Shown: positions 26,101 to 41,100, counted from the first letter of the stretch. The stretch: DNA of 64,000 nucleotides from Brachyhypopomus gauderio (GCF_052324685.1 NC_135221.1:22857371-22921370); one strand, 5' to 3'. Numbers and translations: made by a program. Notes: generated from the sequence alone by a model not told the origin.

Positions 26101-29100
26101 CCAGAACAGAAAATAATAATTCAGTTAAAGACCAATCCACATATATCACCTGCAGAGAGTTGCAGATCTCTCTGAAAGCATTTGGGATAAATGTGCATGC
26201 TTCAGTCATAGAATCAACAGACGTGGCATTCATGGGAGAGTTGCTAGAAGGAAACCACTGCTCTCAAGAAAGAATAAAGTTGCCTGTTTAAATTTAGCCA
26301 GAGAGCACTTGGACAAACCAGAGGCTTTTTGAAAATCCAGATGAGACAGATGGACAGATGAGTCCAAAATATAATTATTTGGTCATAATCACCAGCACTA
26401 TGCAGGGTTGCAACTACATGCTTTCTGAGGTGTATGCAAACATACTATTGGCACCCCACCCCCCCGTACTCCACCCCCACCCCCCACCAACTTGGCAAAT
26501 AATTTTCTGGCATCGATTTGGCGCCCCCTCTAGTGCAGCGCCCCTATGCATCGCATACGCTGCATACCCCCTTTTTGCGCCACTGGCACTATGTTTGGAG
26601 AAAGGTCAACACTGCTTATAAAGAAGAACCTCCTCCCAAAAGTAAAGCATGGAGGTGGAAATGTGAAGGTCTGCTCTTCACACCTGGGTAACTCCATACA
26701 ATCCAGTGAACCATCACTTCCCAGGTCTGTCAACAAATTATTGACCAAAATGTTCTGCCATCAGTCAGGTAGCTGAAGCTGGGACATAAATGTATTATAC
26801 AACAAGATAATGACCCAAAGCATTCCAGCAAAACTACCAAGAAATGGCTTAAGAGAAAGATTTACACTTTGGATTGGCCCAGTCAAGGCCAAAATCCCCA
26901 GAAGGTTACAGAAGAAGTTTGGTTAAAGTAATGGCTGCAGGAGGAGGAGGTGCCACAAGCTGCTAACTTAAAAAGTTCACATACTTTTACACTTGGCAGA
27001 TTTTCAGTTTTTTGAGACATTAGAGACATTACATTCAATAATGAAAATGTATTTCTTTTTTATATGTTCCTAATTTGGAAAATCTGCTTTACAAATGAGA
27101 TTTGGATGTTCATTTCATAAGATTATTTAATTTTATTTTAGAAAAAGCATGTTTGTGTGGTTCACAATTTTTACAGTGTTCACTGTGTATTGAGAAACCC
27201 TCTGATATTACACCTGAATCCAAAACAGAGCCCACTCCAAAACAAAGGCTTGTTGTGTTTATATTATTACAGATAAGAAATGTAGATTACTGTCAGCACT
27301 ACCATCTGTTATCTGTTTGATAATTTCAGTCACTTTAGTCTGCTATGGAGTAGTTACAAATCAAAATGTATTTATATAGCGCTTTATATATTTTAAAGTA
27401 TATATTTATATATATACTTTATGTATTTATATAGACAGTTGTTGTCACAAAGCAGCTTTACAAGTGTCTGAGTCTAAGCCCCCAGTGAGCAAGCCAAGGG
27501 CGACAGTAGCAAGGAAAAACTCCCTAAGAGCACGAGGAAGAAACCTTGAGAGGAACTCAGGGGGGAACCCATCCTCCTCCGGCTAACGCCGGTCATCATA
27601 ACAACGTTTAAAGAGATAGAAAAACAAAGAAAAGATGGGAAGGATAAAAAATCTCATCTTTGTGTGTTTATATACATCAGTTCTCTATGTAATTCCTATT
27701 CGGTCCTAAACTTCTTGATGGTCAGTAATAGTAGTCCAGGGCCGCGGAGATACAGCCATAGCAGGGGAGAATTCGGGGTGGTGAGAGGGTCCAGGGCAGT
27801 GGGTTGATCCTTCATCATAGCTGGCTAATTAGGAGGTGTCTGGCCCGGGTTGGATCTTGGACCTAAAACAGAGCCAACTCCTAAACCAAGGTGCTTTATG
27901 TCTATATTGGAAAAATTTAGGCACACAAATACAGAAATAATTATCTTGTGTGATTATTTTATGTACTTACATGTCCTTACATGAGAATCTCTATTTTTGC
28001 TCCTTCTACAACTTTAGATCAACATAGTGAATTTTTATGATGGCAGACCTAATTTCTCTGTTTTCATTTCTACAGTGTCACTGAACCAATCACTACAATC
28101 ACTACAACTGCTCCAGTTGCTGAGAAAGACACATTCAAAACACCTGAACCCAAACCACAGTCATCTCCTAAAACAAGGTGCATTATAAAAAACTATGTAT
28201 GCATTAAGAGGGAAACCATTTTTTGGTTTTGTCATTATTTTTATAACGTAATATTTTTAATGAAATAATTTCCATGTTTATAATTCAATTGGGACTCCAT
28301 AGCAACCACAAAACTACATAGCAACCACCTAGCAAGACACCTAGCAATGACCTGGAACTGCATAGCAACTACTTGCAAATGCATAGCAGTCACCTGGGAT
28401 ACCATAGCAACAGCTGTTGTAAAAAGCACTATTCAAACAATATTTAACTTTGACTTAATATCCAAGAAAAACCCTAGGAACCAGCCAGAGATGGGCACTC
28501 GAGTGAGCAACTTGATCGAAGTCGCACTTAAGTCGCCTACAAAAAGACTTCAGACTTGACGTGAAACTCACCCCTAATGACTCTCGACTCGGACCTGTCA
28601 AAAATAACTCAAGAGTCAATCGATTACAGGGTTGGCAACTCTCACGCTTTGAGCGTGAGACACATGCATTTGACCGTTTTCACACGCCCCCGATTTATAT
28701 TTCCTATAATAAACCCTACATTTAGTTGCATATTTTTTATTTATAAATTATTTACAGCACTCTCGTCTCCTGGTCCCTGAGTCCGTGAACTAAACTGAAA
28801 CATGAACCGTTCAGCTGTGTATCAGTTAGGTAGGTCGGAGTCCTGCCAAGCACTGAACGATTTGGTGAACAAATCTTTTTAGTGAACTGATTCTAATGAT
28901 TCAGTTCATCTAAAAAACTGCTGTGCCCATCGCTAGGACACAGCCCCTTTTCTCGTGACAGACCACACAACATTGTTTATTGCTAGTGGGAAATCGGAGA
29001 GAAGCTTTAAATGTGAACAAATGAGGTTGCCATGCTACATCTAGACTAATGGTGAGGGGTAGGCAGCACGAAGAGGCATGTCGAGTGTAACATATACACG

Positions 29101-32100
29101 TTTATTGATATTGGGAGCACAGGCAGCGCACATTCAACATAAACGTACTAACGTGAGACTCGGACAAAGATGAGCATGGGACACTGCGTAACCGCACATT
29201 AAATAGACGAACAACATTAGCTCTGTGTGATGACAAGACGAGCCACAGGTGAGACTGATAAACACACTCACACTGACCCACGCACGGAGACGACATAAAC
29301 ACATGACGAAGGGAACGGTCCAGGGCTATATCGTGACATAGACTCATTTGATTTAATGAGATTAACTTTTTTCAGTAATTATATTTTTGTTTACTTTGAC
29401 GCTAGTATCTCGAACAGTATGCAAAAACATTCTGTTGCAAAATTACACTGTTGTTAATGTGATGTTTTGTTCAAATAAAGTTAAAATTTCATTCTAAGAC
29501 AGGAGCTCACATTTTATGAAAATTCGCAATTGTATTGGTGATAAGAGACAAATAAGCAATACGTGCAAGTGGCTGATATTAGGGGACGGCTTAGTTCACA
29601 GGCTAGTATGGTCTTCCCGGGTTCTGTGCGATGCAAAGACATTAGTACTGATTTGACGATTACCCAGTTTGTCCCACCTCTCGGTGTACGCTAAAGTAGT
29701 TACGGTTGGATCTCTTCTTGACTTATCCCTACCTTTCACAAAACCAAATCAGTTCTGAATATATGTCGTCGCTGGTCAATTTTTTTGTCTCATTTTTATT
29801 CGTTGACAAAAATGTCCATTAATTTTGTCATCGTTTTTATCCCTTCGTATAGTTTTTTAGTTATCATCTCGTTTTCGTCATGAAAAAAAGGTTTGTTGAC
29901 AAAAACTATGACAAAAATTATTCGTCAACAAAATTAACACTGACTTGGACTGCAGCCAAAAGACTTGTGACTTGACTTGGACTCCAGCCAAAAGACTTGT
30001 GACTTGGCTTAGACTTGCATTTTGCAACTTTTTAACATCTCTGAAAGCAGCCACCAAGCAAGACCATGACATCTACTTAGTAACAACTTAAGGCCCATTC
30101 ACACCCTACGGTAATTACGGATACGGACCCTTTCGTCCGGTTCCGGAGGTCGTTTCATCCGTCAGTGGGTCCGTTGCCAGAGCGCTTACGAATCCGTAGC
30201 AACGGAGCAATATAAACGGGAAATCAGGGGGCAGTAGAGAGTCAGAAGCATCGGACGTACACCAATTCGGGAAAATCAATGAAGAAGAGTACTGGACTTT
30301 AAAAAATGACGCTCGAGTTAGAAGAGAAACTTTGCGAGTTGGTTAGAGGCTACATTCTGCTACGGTGCCAGGTCATCGCGATAAACAGCGATGCAAAAAC
30401 AGCTGGGAGGGGATTGCTGGTGCGCCGGTGCCGGAAATTTGACTATACTGCCCTCTAGAGGATGTATTTTTAAAAATCATAACAACGTTGGAACCGGAAA
30501 GAGGTATAGTGGCCCGCTACGGAGGCTACGTTTGGTACGGACGGACGAAATTCGTCCGTGTCCGGAGGTATAAAGCAGGCTTAAAGGCCCATTCACACCC
30601 TACGGTAATTACGGATACGGACCCTTTCGTCCGGTTCCGGAGGTCGTTTCATCCGTCAGTGGGCCCGTTGCCAGAGCGCTTACGAATCCGTAGCAACGGA
30701 GCAATATAAACCGGAAATCAGGGGGCAGTAGAGAGTCAGAAGCATCGGGAGTACACCAATTCGGGAAAATCAATGAAGAAGAGTACTGGACTTTTAAAAA
30801 TGACGCTCGAGTTAGAAGAGAAACTTTGCGAGTTGGTTAGAGGCTACATTCTGCTACGGTGCCAGGTCATCGCGATAAACAGCGATGCAAAAACAGCTGG
30901 GAGGAGATTGCTGGTGCGCTGGTGCCGGAAATTTGACTATACTGCCCTCTAGAGGATGTATAAAAAAAAATCATAACAACGTTGGAAACGGAAAGAGGTA
31001 TAGTGGCCCCCTACGGAGGCTACGTTTGGTACGGACGGACGAAATTCGTCCGTGTCCGGAGGTATAAAGCAGGCTTTAAGGCCCATTCACACCCTACGGT
31101 AATTACGGATACGGACCCTTTCGTCCGGTTCCGGAGGTCGTTTCATCCGTCAGTGGGTCCGTTGCCAGAGCGCTTACGAATCCGTAGCAACGGAGCAATA
31201 TAAACGGGAAATCAGGGGGCAGTAGAGAGTCAGAAGCATCGGACGTACACCAATTCGGGAAAATCAATGAAGAAGAGTACTGGACTTTAAAAAATGACGC
31301 TCGAGTTAGAAGAGAAACTTTGCGAGTTGGTTAGAGGCTACATTCTGCTACGGTGCCAGGTCATCGCGATAAACAGCGATGCAAAAACAGCTGGGAGGGG
31401 ATTGCTGGTGCACCGGTGCCGGAAATTTGACTATACTGCCCTCTAGAGGATGTATTTTTAAAAATCATAACAACGTTGGAACCGGAAAGAGGTATAGTGG
31501 CCCGCTACGGAGGCTACGTTTGGTACGGACGGACGAAATTCGTCCGTGTCCGGAGGTATAAAGCAGGCTTTAGTAACCATGGGGAATTCTATAGCCACTT
31601 AGCAAGACCAAAACAACCACTTTGTAACACCCTAGCAACTGCCTGGGACACCATATGAGTAATTTTTCCGTGCTTTGCACAGCACTGAGACTGCTCTTGT
31701 TTATGTGTTAAATGACCTTCTCTCCTCTGATAATGGGGATGCTTCACTTCTTTTACTCCTCAATCTCACTGCTACTTTTGATAGTTAATCATACAATACT
31801 GCTCTCACGGCTCCGTGATCTTGGTTTTTTTGGTACCGTTATTTCTTGGTTCACTTCGTACCTTTCAGATAGTGTACTTTCGTAAATCAGATTTAGCTCC
31901 GGTTGCTCAGGGTGTTCCTCAGGGCTCAGTGTTAGGACCACTGCTCTTTACCATTTATATTCTGCCACTCGGTGAGTTGTTATGACAGTATGGATTAAAC
32001 TTCCATCTCTATGCTGATGACACTCCGCTTTATCTCAGCTTTAAACCTCATACCTCTTTCCCACCCCCATCCATCACTAAATGTATCTTTGAACTCAACC

Positions 32101-35100
32101 TGTGGCTACATGCAAATTTTCTTTTAATAAATGCCCGTAAGACTGAGTTTCTTATTATTGGTACTAAGTCTGTGGCCCTTTCTCTTCCCAATACATCTCT
32201 TACTGTTGCTGGTCAATTCATCCCCTGTTGCATGTAATCTTGGGGTTCTGTTTGATCCGACTCTTTAATTCCAACCTCAGATACGTTTACTCACCAAGTC
32301 AGCCTTTCTCCAACTTCGCAGTATCTCCCGCCTTCCTTCATTTCTGTCTCCTAAATCTGCTGAAACCTTGGTTCACGCTCTCATCACTTCTAAACTAGAT
32401 TACTGCATTACTCTCCTCTATGGTCTCTCCTCTAAGTCTCTTCGGTCCCTTCAGACTGTTCAGAATGCTGCTGCTCGTGTTCTGACCCAATCAAGGAAGT
32501 ACGACCATATAACACCTGTCTTAGAGCATCTTCATTGACTTCCGATAAATCTTTGTATCCAGTACAAAATTCTAGTTCTTACTTTTAAAGCACTCTCTGG
32601 CTTTGCTCCCATATATCTGGCTAACCTTTTGCACCGCTATGTCCCTACTCGCTGGCTTTGGTCATGTTTCTTTACCTCAATTTGTGCTGTATTGTAACTG
32701 TTTTCATAAAAAAAACATACCTATATAGCTTGTAACTTTCATATTTTAGCGAGTCAACAGGGGCTGGGTTATTTCAACCAGTTATTTCTATTTCCTTTAT
32801 TTAATTTGGGGAAAATTGTTTCGGATAGCAACCATTGTAACGGTGGCATACCCGAAGGTAGTGAGGGATCCATACGCAGGTGGAAAATACGTAGCTTTTA
32901 TTATGCAGAACGAACAAGCAGACCCCGTAGGGAAAGCAGGCAGCAGCACAAAAAGGGCAAGGCAAAAAGGGAGAGTCAAAAACCAGGCAGAGTGTCAAAA
33001 ACCAGAACAGTCCAATAGCGGCAGGCAGAGGTACAGAAGGACTAGGCAAACGGGAGAATATCAAAGAGGGCAGAGCAAGGATCGGCAACCAGGAATACAA
33101 TCAGAGAATTCAGAAACACGGCTTGGTAATGCAACACAGGGAGGCAATACTTTGCACTGGTCTGCTGTGTGAAGAGTCCTTATGTAGGGCGTGGATGAGT
33201 AGCTGATCAGGTTCAGGTGTGCAGATCTGATCAATATTCGGGTGATGGCGCCCTCTGGCGGTCATGGGCGTGATTGCTATTCCTGACAACCATCTTTTCG
33301 GAACAGATTGTGGTCGTTAACCGAGGTTCCACTGTACTGTTCTTCCGTCTACAGTGTCACTGACCAAGTCCCTCCAGTAGCACAGAAAGACACATCCAAC
33401 ACACCTGATCCCAAACCACAACCAACACCTAAACCAAGGTGCCTTATATTTACATTAGAAAATTAGGTACACACAAAGTTAGATATTTTTATCTCCTTTA
33501 TTTTTTCATGTATCAAGCATTGTTCCTTCATAATCTGCTAATGTTATGACTAAATTATAGAATCTTAACAGTTGGAGATCAGTTTGGTGAACCTTTACCT
33601 TGAGGGTCTTAGTCTGTCATCATAGTTTTCTATTTCCTCATTTCTGTACTGTTTTGCCTTGCTCAGTGTCACTGAACCAATCACTACAACTGCTCCAGTT
33701 GCACAGAAACCTGTATTTACTTTGTATTATTTTCATGTACCTACATGTGCCAAGCATGATCATTTATTTTGCTCCTTACATATCTTTAAAATTTCGTGAC
33801 TAAATTGTAGAATCATAGCAGTTCATCAAAATGGTGAACCTTTACCATGACGACAGTCTAAGTCCCTTGAAGTAGTTTTCCATTTCCTAATTTCTGTTTT
33901 CACTTCTACAGTGTCACTGAACCAATCACTACAATCACTACAACTGCTCCAGTTGCTGAGAAAGACACATTCAAAACACCTGAACCCAAACCACAGTCAA
34001 CTCCTAAAACAAGGTGCATTATAATTACATTATAAAAAAGTTAGGGATCAGTGTCATTATGTTTATGCATCTACATGTACCAAGCAAGAATATCTCTATT
34101 TTTGCTACTTCAATAAAAAAAATTGTATGACTAACTGTTGCTATGATAGTCCCAGCCATTAATTTACTAATCAGGGTTTGCTCATGCAGGTTTTCTGATA
34201 GTATATACTTCCTATTATTGATTGGCTGGATTTTTTGACCACTAATTAGTTGAGCAGTTTTAAAGATGCTGACAAAGCACCAACTCTGAAATGTTTGAAG
34301 TGAAAGTGTGGTTGTTTACAACTTTTTGATTGGACACCCAATTTCCATGTAGCAAGCATTTATTGTCTCTATTTCTTCTCTTATGTATTGAGTGGTGGAA
34401 TTTTCAAAAGTATTGTTTGCACACTCCTGCACATGCTAACTGGTTGCAGCCGAGCAATTACAATAGTTATCAGTCAATTGGGTTTCCATAACAACCAATT
34501 AACCACCTAGCAATGACACAGCAACCACCTAGCAAGGCCACCCACAGCAACCACTAGGGACACATAGGAACCCTCTGTTAACCACCCAGCAAACACCTTT
34601 TAATGCATAGCAACCACATAGTAAGACCATACCCATCACTTGTTTACACCCTAGCAACAACCTAACAACTACCTGGGGATGGATTATGTTGCACCATCAC
34701 TGTATTTTCTTCAGGAAATGCTCTTTTCTAGTTTCTGTTCTGTTCTCCCTTCCTCAGTGTCACTGGACCAATCACCACAACTGCTCCTGTTGCACAGAAA
34801 GACACATTCAAAACACCTGAACCCAAACCACAGTCAACTCCTAAAACAAGGTACATTATATTTACTATAGAAAAAGTAAAAATACATGAAGATATAAGCC
34901 ATTTTTATCTTTTATTAATTTATGTAGCTACATGTGGTGAACATTTACATACTTTATACATTTCATATGAATAAATTACAGTACCATAATAGTTTGAGAT
35001 CAAAATGGTGATGCTAAACCATGATGACAATTCCTTGAGGTAGACATCCTGTGACGGGCAGGGTGAGCGAAAATAAATGGAAGCGATCACGCCAAGTCTC

Positions 35101-38100
35101 AGGGAGATAGGATGGTTTAATATGTAAAGTGCGCAAACCAAAACCCGTGAACTGATCCGAATTAAGGATATAATAACCAGCAGTCAACTGGTACAAAGAC
35201 AAGACATATATAGACGAACAAACGACCCTCAGGTGAGACGGATCGCGGGCTCCGCCCACCTGAGGGACGAACACAACGCCACACCCACAGGACAAGCTGC
35301 TGCTGTAGACGGGGGCGACCAGTAGGGGGCCGCCGTACCGTGACACATCCATTTCCTAATTTCTGTATTATTCTCTCTTCCAGTGTCATCGAAACAATCA
35401 CTCCAACTCCAGTTGCAAAGAAAGACACATTCAAAACACCTGAACCCAAACCACAGTCAACTCCTAAAATAAGGTGCATTATAATTACATTATTAAAAAG
35501 TTAGGGATCAGTGTCATTATGTTTATGTATCTACATGTGCAAACCATGAATATCTCCATATTTGCTCATTAAATATTTTACAGATTTTGAATGACTATAT
35601 AATAGTACCATAAAAGCTTAAATGGTGGGTGAACTGTTGCCATAATGGTAGTTTCTTAAAGCAGGCATCTACTTCCTAAACATGCACAATGTTTTCCTGT
35701 GGTATATACTTCCAATTATTTTTTTGCTGGATATTTGACTGGTAAAAAAAAAAACTCAACTTTTCCCCCTATAAATTGGGGAACCTTTTTACGCACAGTT
35801 CCACACACATTAACTGGTTACACACTAACAGCTAAAGCTAACCTGGTTACACACTAACAGTTACACTAATAATCAATTAATTGGGATTTTACCACAACCA
35901 ATTTAACACCTAGCAACCACAGAGCAACCACTTGAGATGCCTTAGCAACCACCTACCAAAACCATAGCAACCAAATAGCAATTTCATAGCAGTCAGCAGG
36001 GTTACCATAGCAACAACCAAGGAAGACCACGCAAATCACTTAGCAACCACTTGTAGCTTGATAGGAACCACTTAGTATCAACTTATCAACTACCTAGAAT
36101 TTCATAACAAACACTTGGTAACACCCTAACAACCACTTGAGATACCATATCAACACATAGCAACTACCTAGGAATTGATTATGCTGCACAATCACTCACA
36201 TTTTCTTCAGGAATTTCGCTTTTCTAGTCGCTGTATTGTGTTACTGATCCAGTCACAACTGTTCCAGTTGCACAGAAACCTGTATTTACTTTATATTATT
36301 TTCATGTACCTACATGTGCCAAGCATGATCATTTATTTTTGCTCCTTACTTATCTTTAAAATTTTGTGACTAAATTGTAGAACCATAGCAGTTTGAGATC
36401 AAAATGGTCAACTTTTACCATGACAACAGTCTAAGTCCCTTGAGGTCGTTTTTCATTTCCTAATTTCTCTGTTTTCATTTCTACAGTGTCACTGAACCAA
36501 TCACTACAATCACTACAACTGCTCCAGTTGCTGAGAAAGACACATTCAAAACACCTGAACCCAAACCACAGTCATCTCCTAAAACAAGGTGCATTATAAT
36601 TACCTTAGAAAAAGTTTAAAATACAAGAAGATCGAAGGCATTTTTGTCTTATCTTATTGTTTTATGTAGCTACTTGTGCTACATAGTTTCCTTTTGTAAT
36701 GTGACTAAATTATAGTTTCATAATAGTTTAAGATCAAAATGGTCAACCTAAACCATGATGATGGTCTCAGCCCCTTGAGGTAGACATACGTTTCCTAATT
36801 TCTATAATGTTCTCTCTTCCACAGTATCATTGAAACAATCACTCCAACTGCTCCATTTGCTGAGAAAGAAACATCCAAAATACCTGAACCCAAACCACTG
36901 TCAACTCCTAAAACAAGGTGCATTATATTTACGATAGAAAAATCTAGAACTCATAAATATAGAAAAAAAATTTTCATCTTCTCTTATTATTTTCATGTAC
37001 CTACATGTGCCAAGCATGATCATTTATTTTGCTCCTTACATATCTTTAAAATTTCATGACTAAATTGTAGAATTATAGCAGTTCATCAAAATGATGAACC
37101 TTTACCATGACGACAGTCTAAGTCCCTTGAAGTAGTTTTCCATTTCCTAATTTCTCTGTTTTCATTTCTATAGTGTTACTGAACCAATCACTACAACTAC
37201 TCCAGTTGCTGAGAAAGACACATTCAAAACACCTGAACCCAAACCACAGTCAACTCCTAAAACAAGGTGGATTATAAATACTTTATAAAAAAGTTAGGGA
37301 TCAGTGTCATTATGTTTATGCATCTACATGTACCAAGCAAGAATATCTCTATTTTTGCTACTTCAATATAAAAATAATTGTATGACTAACTGTTGCTATG
37401 GTAATTCCAGGTATTCATTTCCTAATCAGGGTTTGCTCATGCACGTTTTCTGATAGTATATACTTCCTATTATTGATTGGCTGGATTTTTTGACCGCTAA
37501 TTAGTTGAGCAGTTTTCAAGATGCTGACAAAGCACCAACTCTGAAATGTTTGAAGTGAAAGTGTGGTTGTGTAACGAATGGGCTGAGCAGGTAGGACGCA
37601 GATGCAGATTTTTGAGTTTTAATAAAAGAACTAACACAAAACATACTCATACAAAGAACAGAGGTGACATGAACGGCTAAACATGAAAAGACACAAGGAG
37701 CATGAACTACAAAAATCATTAACAAAAACCAGTACTCACGACTAGAACGTACGACTTACAACTCACAATTCACAACTTACAATAACCCACAACACTAAAG
37801 ACCAAACACAGGACTTAAATACACCAACTAAACAAGGAACCCAACAAGACACACCTGAAAGCAATAACGAGGGGCAGAGAACAAGGCAGGGGTGTGAAAA
37901 AAGAGACAACTAGGAATTTCAAAATAAAAGACACTCAAACACACAGAGAACAAAACAAAAGACATGACTGACAGGGGGGAGGCAGGACCATGTGACAGGT
38001 TGTTTACAACTTTTTGATTGGACACGCAGTTTCCATGTAGCAAGCATTTATTGTCTCTATTTCTTCTCTTATGTATTGAGTGGTGGAATTTTCAAAAGTA

Positions 38101-41100
38101 TTGTTTGCACACTCCTGCACATGCTAACTGGTTGCAGCCGAGCAATTACAATAGTTATCAGTCAATTGGGTTTCCATAACAACCACTTAACCACCTAGCA
38201 ATGACACAGCAACCACCTAGCAAGGCCACCCACAGCAACCACTAGGGACACATAGGAACCCTCTGTTAACCACCCAGCAAACACCTTTTAATGCATAGCA
38301 ACCACATAGTAAGACCATACCCATCACTTGTTTACACCCTAGCAACAACCTAACAACTACTTCACTTCTACAGTGTCACTGAACCAATCACTACAATCAC
38401 TACAACTGCTCCAGTTGCTGAGAAAGACACATTCAAAACACCTGAACCCAAACCACAGTCAACTCCTAAAACAAGGTGCATTATAATTACATTATAAAAA
38501 AGTTAGGGATCAGTGTCATTATGTTTATGCATCTACATGTACCAAGCAAGAATATCTCTATTTTTGCTACTTCAATAAAAAAAATTGTATGACTAACTGT
38601 TGCTATGATAGTCCCAGGCATTAATTTCCTAATCAGGGTTTGCTCATGCAGGTTTTCTGATAGTATATACTTCCTATTATTGATTGGCTGGATTTTTTGA
38701 CCACTAATTAGTTGAGCAGTTTTAAAGATGCTGACAAAGCACCAACTCTGAAATGTTTGAAGTGAAAGTGTGGTTGTTTACAACTTTTTGATTGGACACC
38801 CAGTTTCCATGTAGCAAGCATTTATTGTCTCTATTTCTTCTCTTATGTATTGAGTGGTGGAATTTTCAAAAGTATTGTTTGCACACTCCTGCACATGCTA
38901 ACTGGTTGCAGCCGAGCAATTACAATAGTTATCAGTCAATTGGGTTTCCATAACAACCAATTAACCACCTAGCAATGACACAGCAACCACCTAGCAAGGC
39001 CACCCACAGCAACCACTAGGGACACATAGGAACCCTCTGTTAACCACCCAGCAAACACCCTTTAATGCATAGCAACCACATAGTAAGACCATACCCATCA
39101 CTTGTTTACACCCTAGCAACAACCTAACAACTACCTGGGGATGGATTATGTTGCACCATCACTGTATTTTCTTCAGGAAATGCTCTTTTCTAGTTTCTGT
39201 TCTGTTCTCTCTTCCTCAGTGTCACTGGACCAATCACCACAACTGCTCCTGTTGCACAGAAAGACACATTCAAAACACCTGAACCCAAACCACAGTCAAC
39301 TCCTAAAACAAGGTACATTATATTTACGATAGAAAAAGTAAAAATACATGGATATAAGCCATTTTTATCTTTTATTAATTTATGTAGCTACATGTGGCGA
39401 ACATGAGTATCTCTGTTATTCTCCTTACATACTTTATACATTTCATATGAATAAATTACAGTACCATAATAGTTTGATTTCAAAATGGTTAACCTAACCA
39501 TGAGGACAGTTCATTGAGGTAGACATCCATTTCCTAATTTCTGTATTGTTCTCTCTTCCAGTGTCATTGAAACAATCACTCCAACTCCAGTTGCAAAGAA
39601 AGACACATTCAAAACACCTGAACCCAAACCACAGTCAACTCCTAAAGCAAGGTGCATTTATAATAGAAAAAGTTAAAATACATGAAGATAGAAAGCATTT
39701 TATCTTTATTTTGTTGTTTTATGTAGCCACAAGTGCCAAGTAAGAGTATCTTTATATAGCAAATTTTATATAACTAAATTATGTTACCATAATAGTTTGA
39801 CAACCAAATGGTGAACCTAAACCATGATGAAAGTCCCTTGAGGTAGAAATCCATTTCCTTATTTCTGTATTGTTCTCTTTTCCCAGAGTTGTATAGTAAC
39901 GAAGTAGAACTACTTCAATACTGTACTTAGGTACTCAAATGCTGTATCTGTACTTTACTGGAGTATTATGTATTATTTTTTTGTCCTACTTCCACTTTTA
40001 CTTCACTACATATTTTCCATTAGTTTAATTAGTCGCGGTGGCTCCGCTCATGTGCGTTGGCCGCGCGCGGTCGCGTTGTGAGGTCATGCACCTCTCGATT
40101 TTTGTGCGTGCGAAGTTACAAGGTGGAATGCACACACCACACTTGTACGGCACTTTCAAGTAGGGTTGCCACCTATGTCTGACAAAAAACAAGGACACTG
40201 TCATACTGACACAAGGTTGCCAACTTTTCAAGATCACTCGGAGTGAGATTTTAACCGTGGGGGGGAGTGGCGAACGTAAATTGTTGGGGGGGGGGGGGGG
40301 TGAACGTGGAATGTTACCGGTGGGGGTAAGAATCCAAAAATCTCAGTTCGAGAATAAACTACTTGCAATACTTAAGTACAAAAAATGCTGAATACTTCTG
40401 TACTTCTACTTAAGTAAAGTTTTTAAAGAACACTTCAACTTTTACTCAAGTAAATTTTTTGATAGAGTACTTGTACTTTTACTCAAGTATGGGTATCTCA
40501 TACTTTATACAACACTGCCTCTTCCACAGTATCATTGAAACAATCACTCCAACTGCTCCAGTTGCTGAGAAAGAAACATTCAAAACACCTGAACCCAAAC
40601 CACAGTCAACTCCTAAAACAAGGTGCATTATATTTATAATAGAAATAGTTTAAGATACATGCATATAGAATGCTTTTTTGTCTTATCTTATTGTTTTATG
40701 TAGCAATAAGTGCTAAGAATTGGTTTTTGTTCCTTACATATTTTGCAAATTTCATATGACTAAATTCTAGTTACATAATGATTTGAGATCAAAATGGTGA
40801 ACCTAAACCATGACAGTCTCGTCCCTTGAAGTAGACATTCATTTCCTAATTTTTGTATTATTCCCTCTTTCACAGTGTCATTGAAACAATCACTGCTCCA
40901 GTTGCTGGGAAAGACGCATCCAAAACACCTGAACCCAAACCACAGTCAACTCCTAAAACAAGGTGCATTACGATGTCATCAGAAAAAGCTAGGACTCATA
41001 AATATAGAAATATGTTTTTCATCTTCTCTTATTATTTTTATGTACCTACATGTGCCATGAGCATTTCTATTTTTGCTCCTAACATATTAAAATTTCATGA

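Noticed and set aside
30391..31561. Three repeated 60-codon ORFs
   Set aside because: They are MITE sequence, out of frame with the MADF-like trace and identical because the element is triplicated.
32797..33172. Overlapping ORFs of 60-118 codons
   Set aside because: Lie within the solo-LTR-like element at 32836-33288; low-complexity Lys/Arg/Gln translation with no domain.
33667..33810. Read-through of the truncated array exon as a real exon
   Set aside because: No in-phase donor before a stop; the 3' half is intron sequence.
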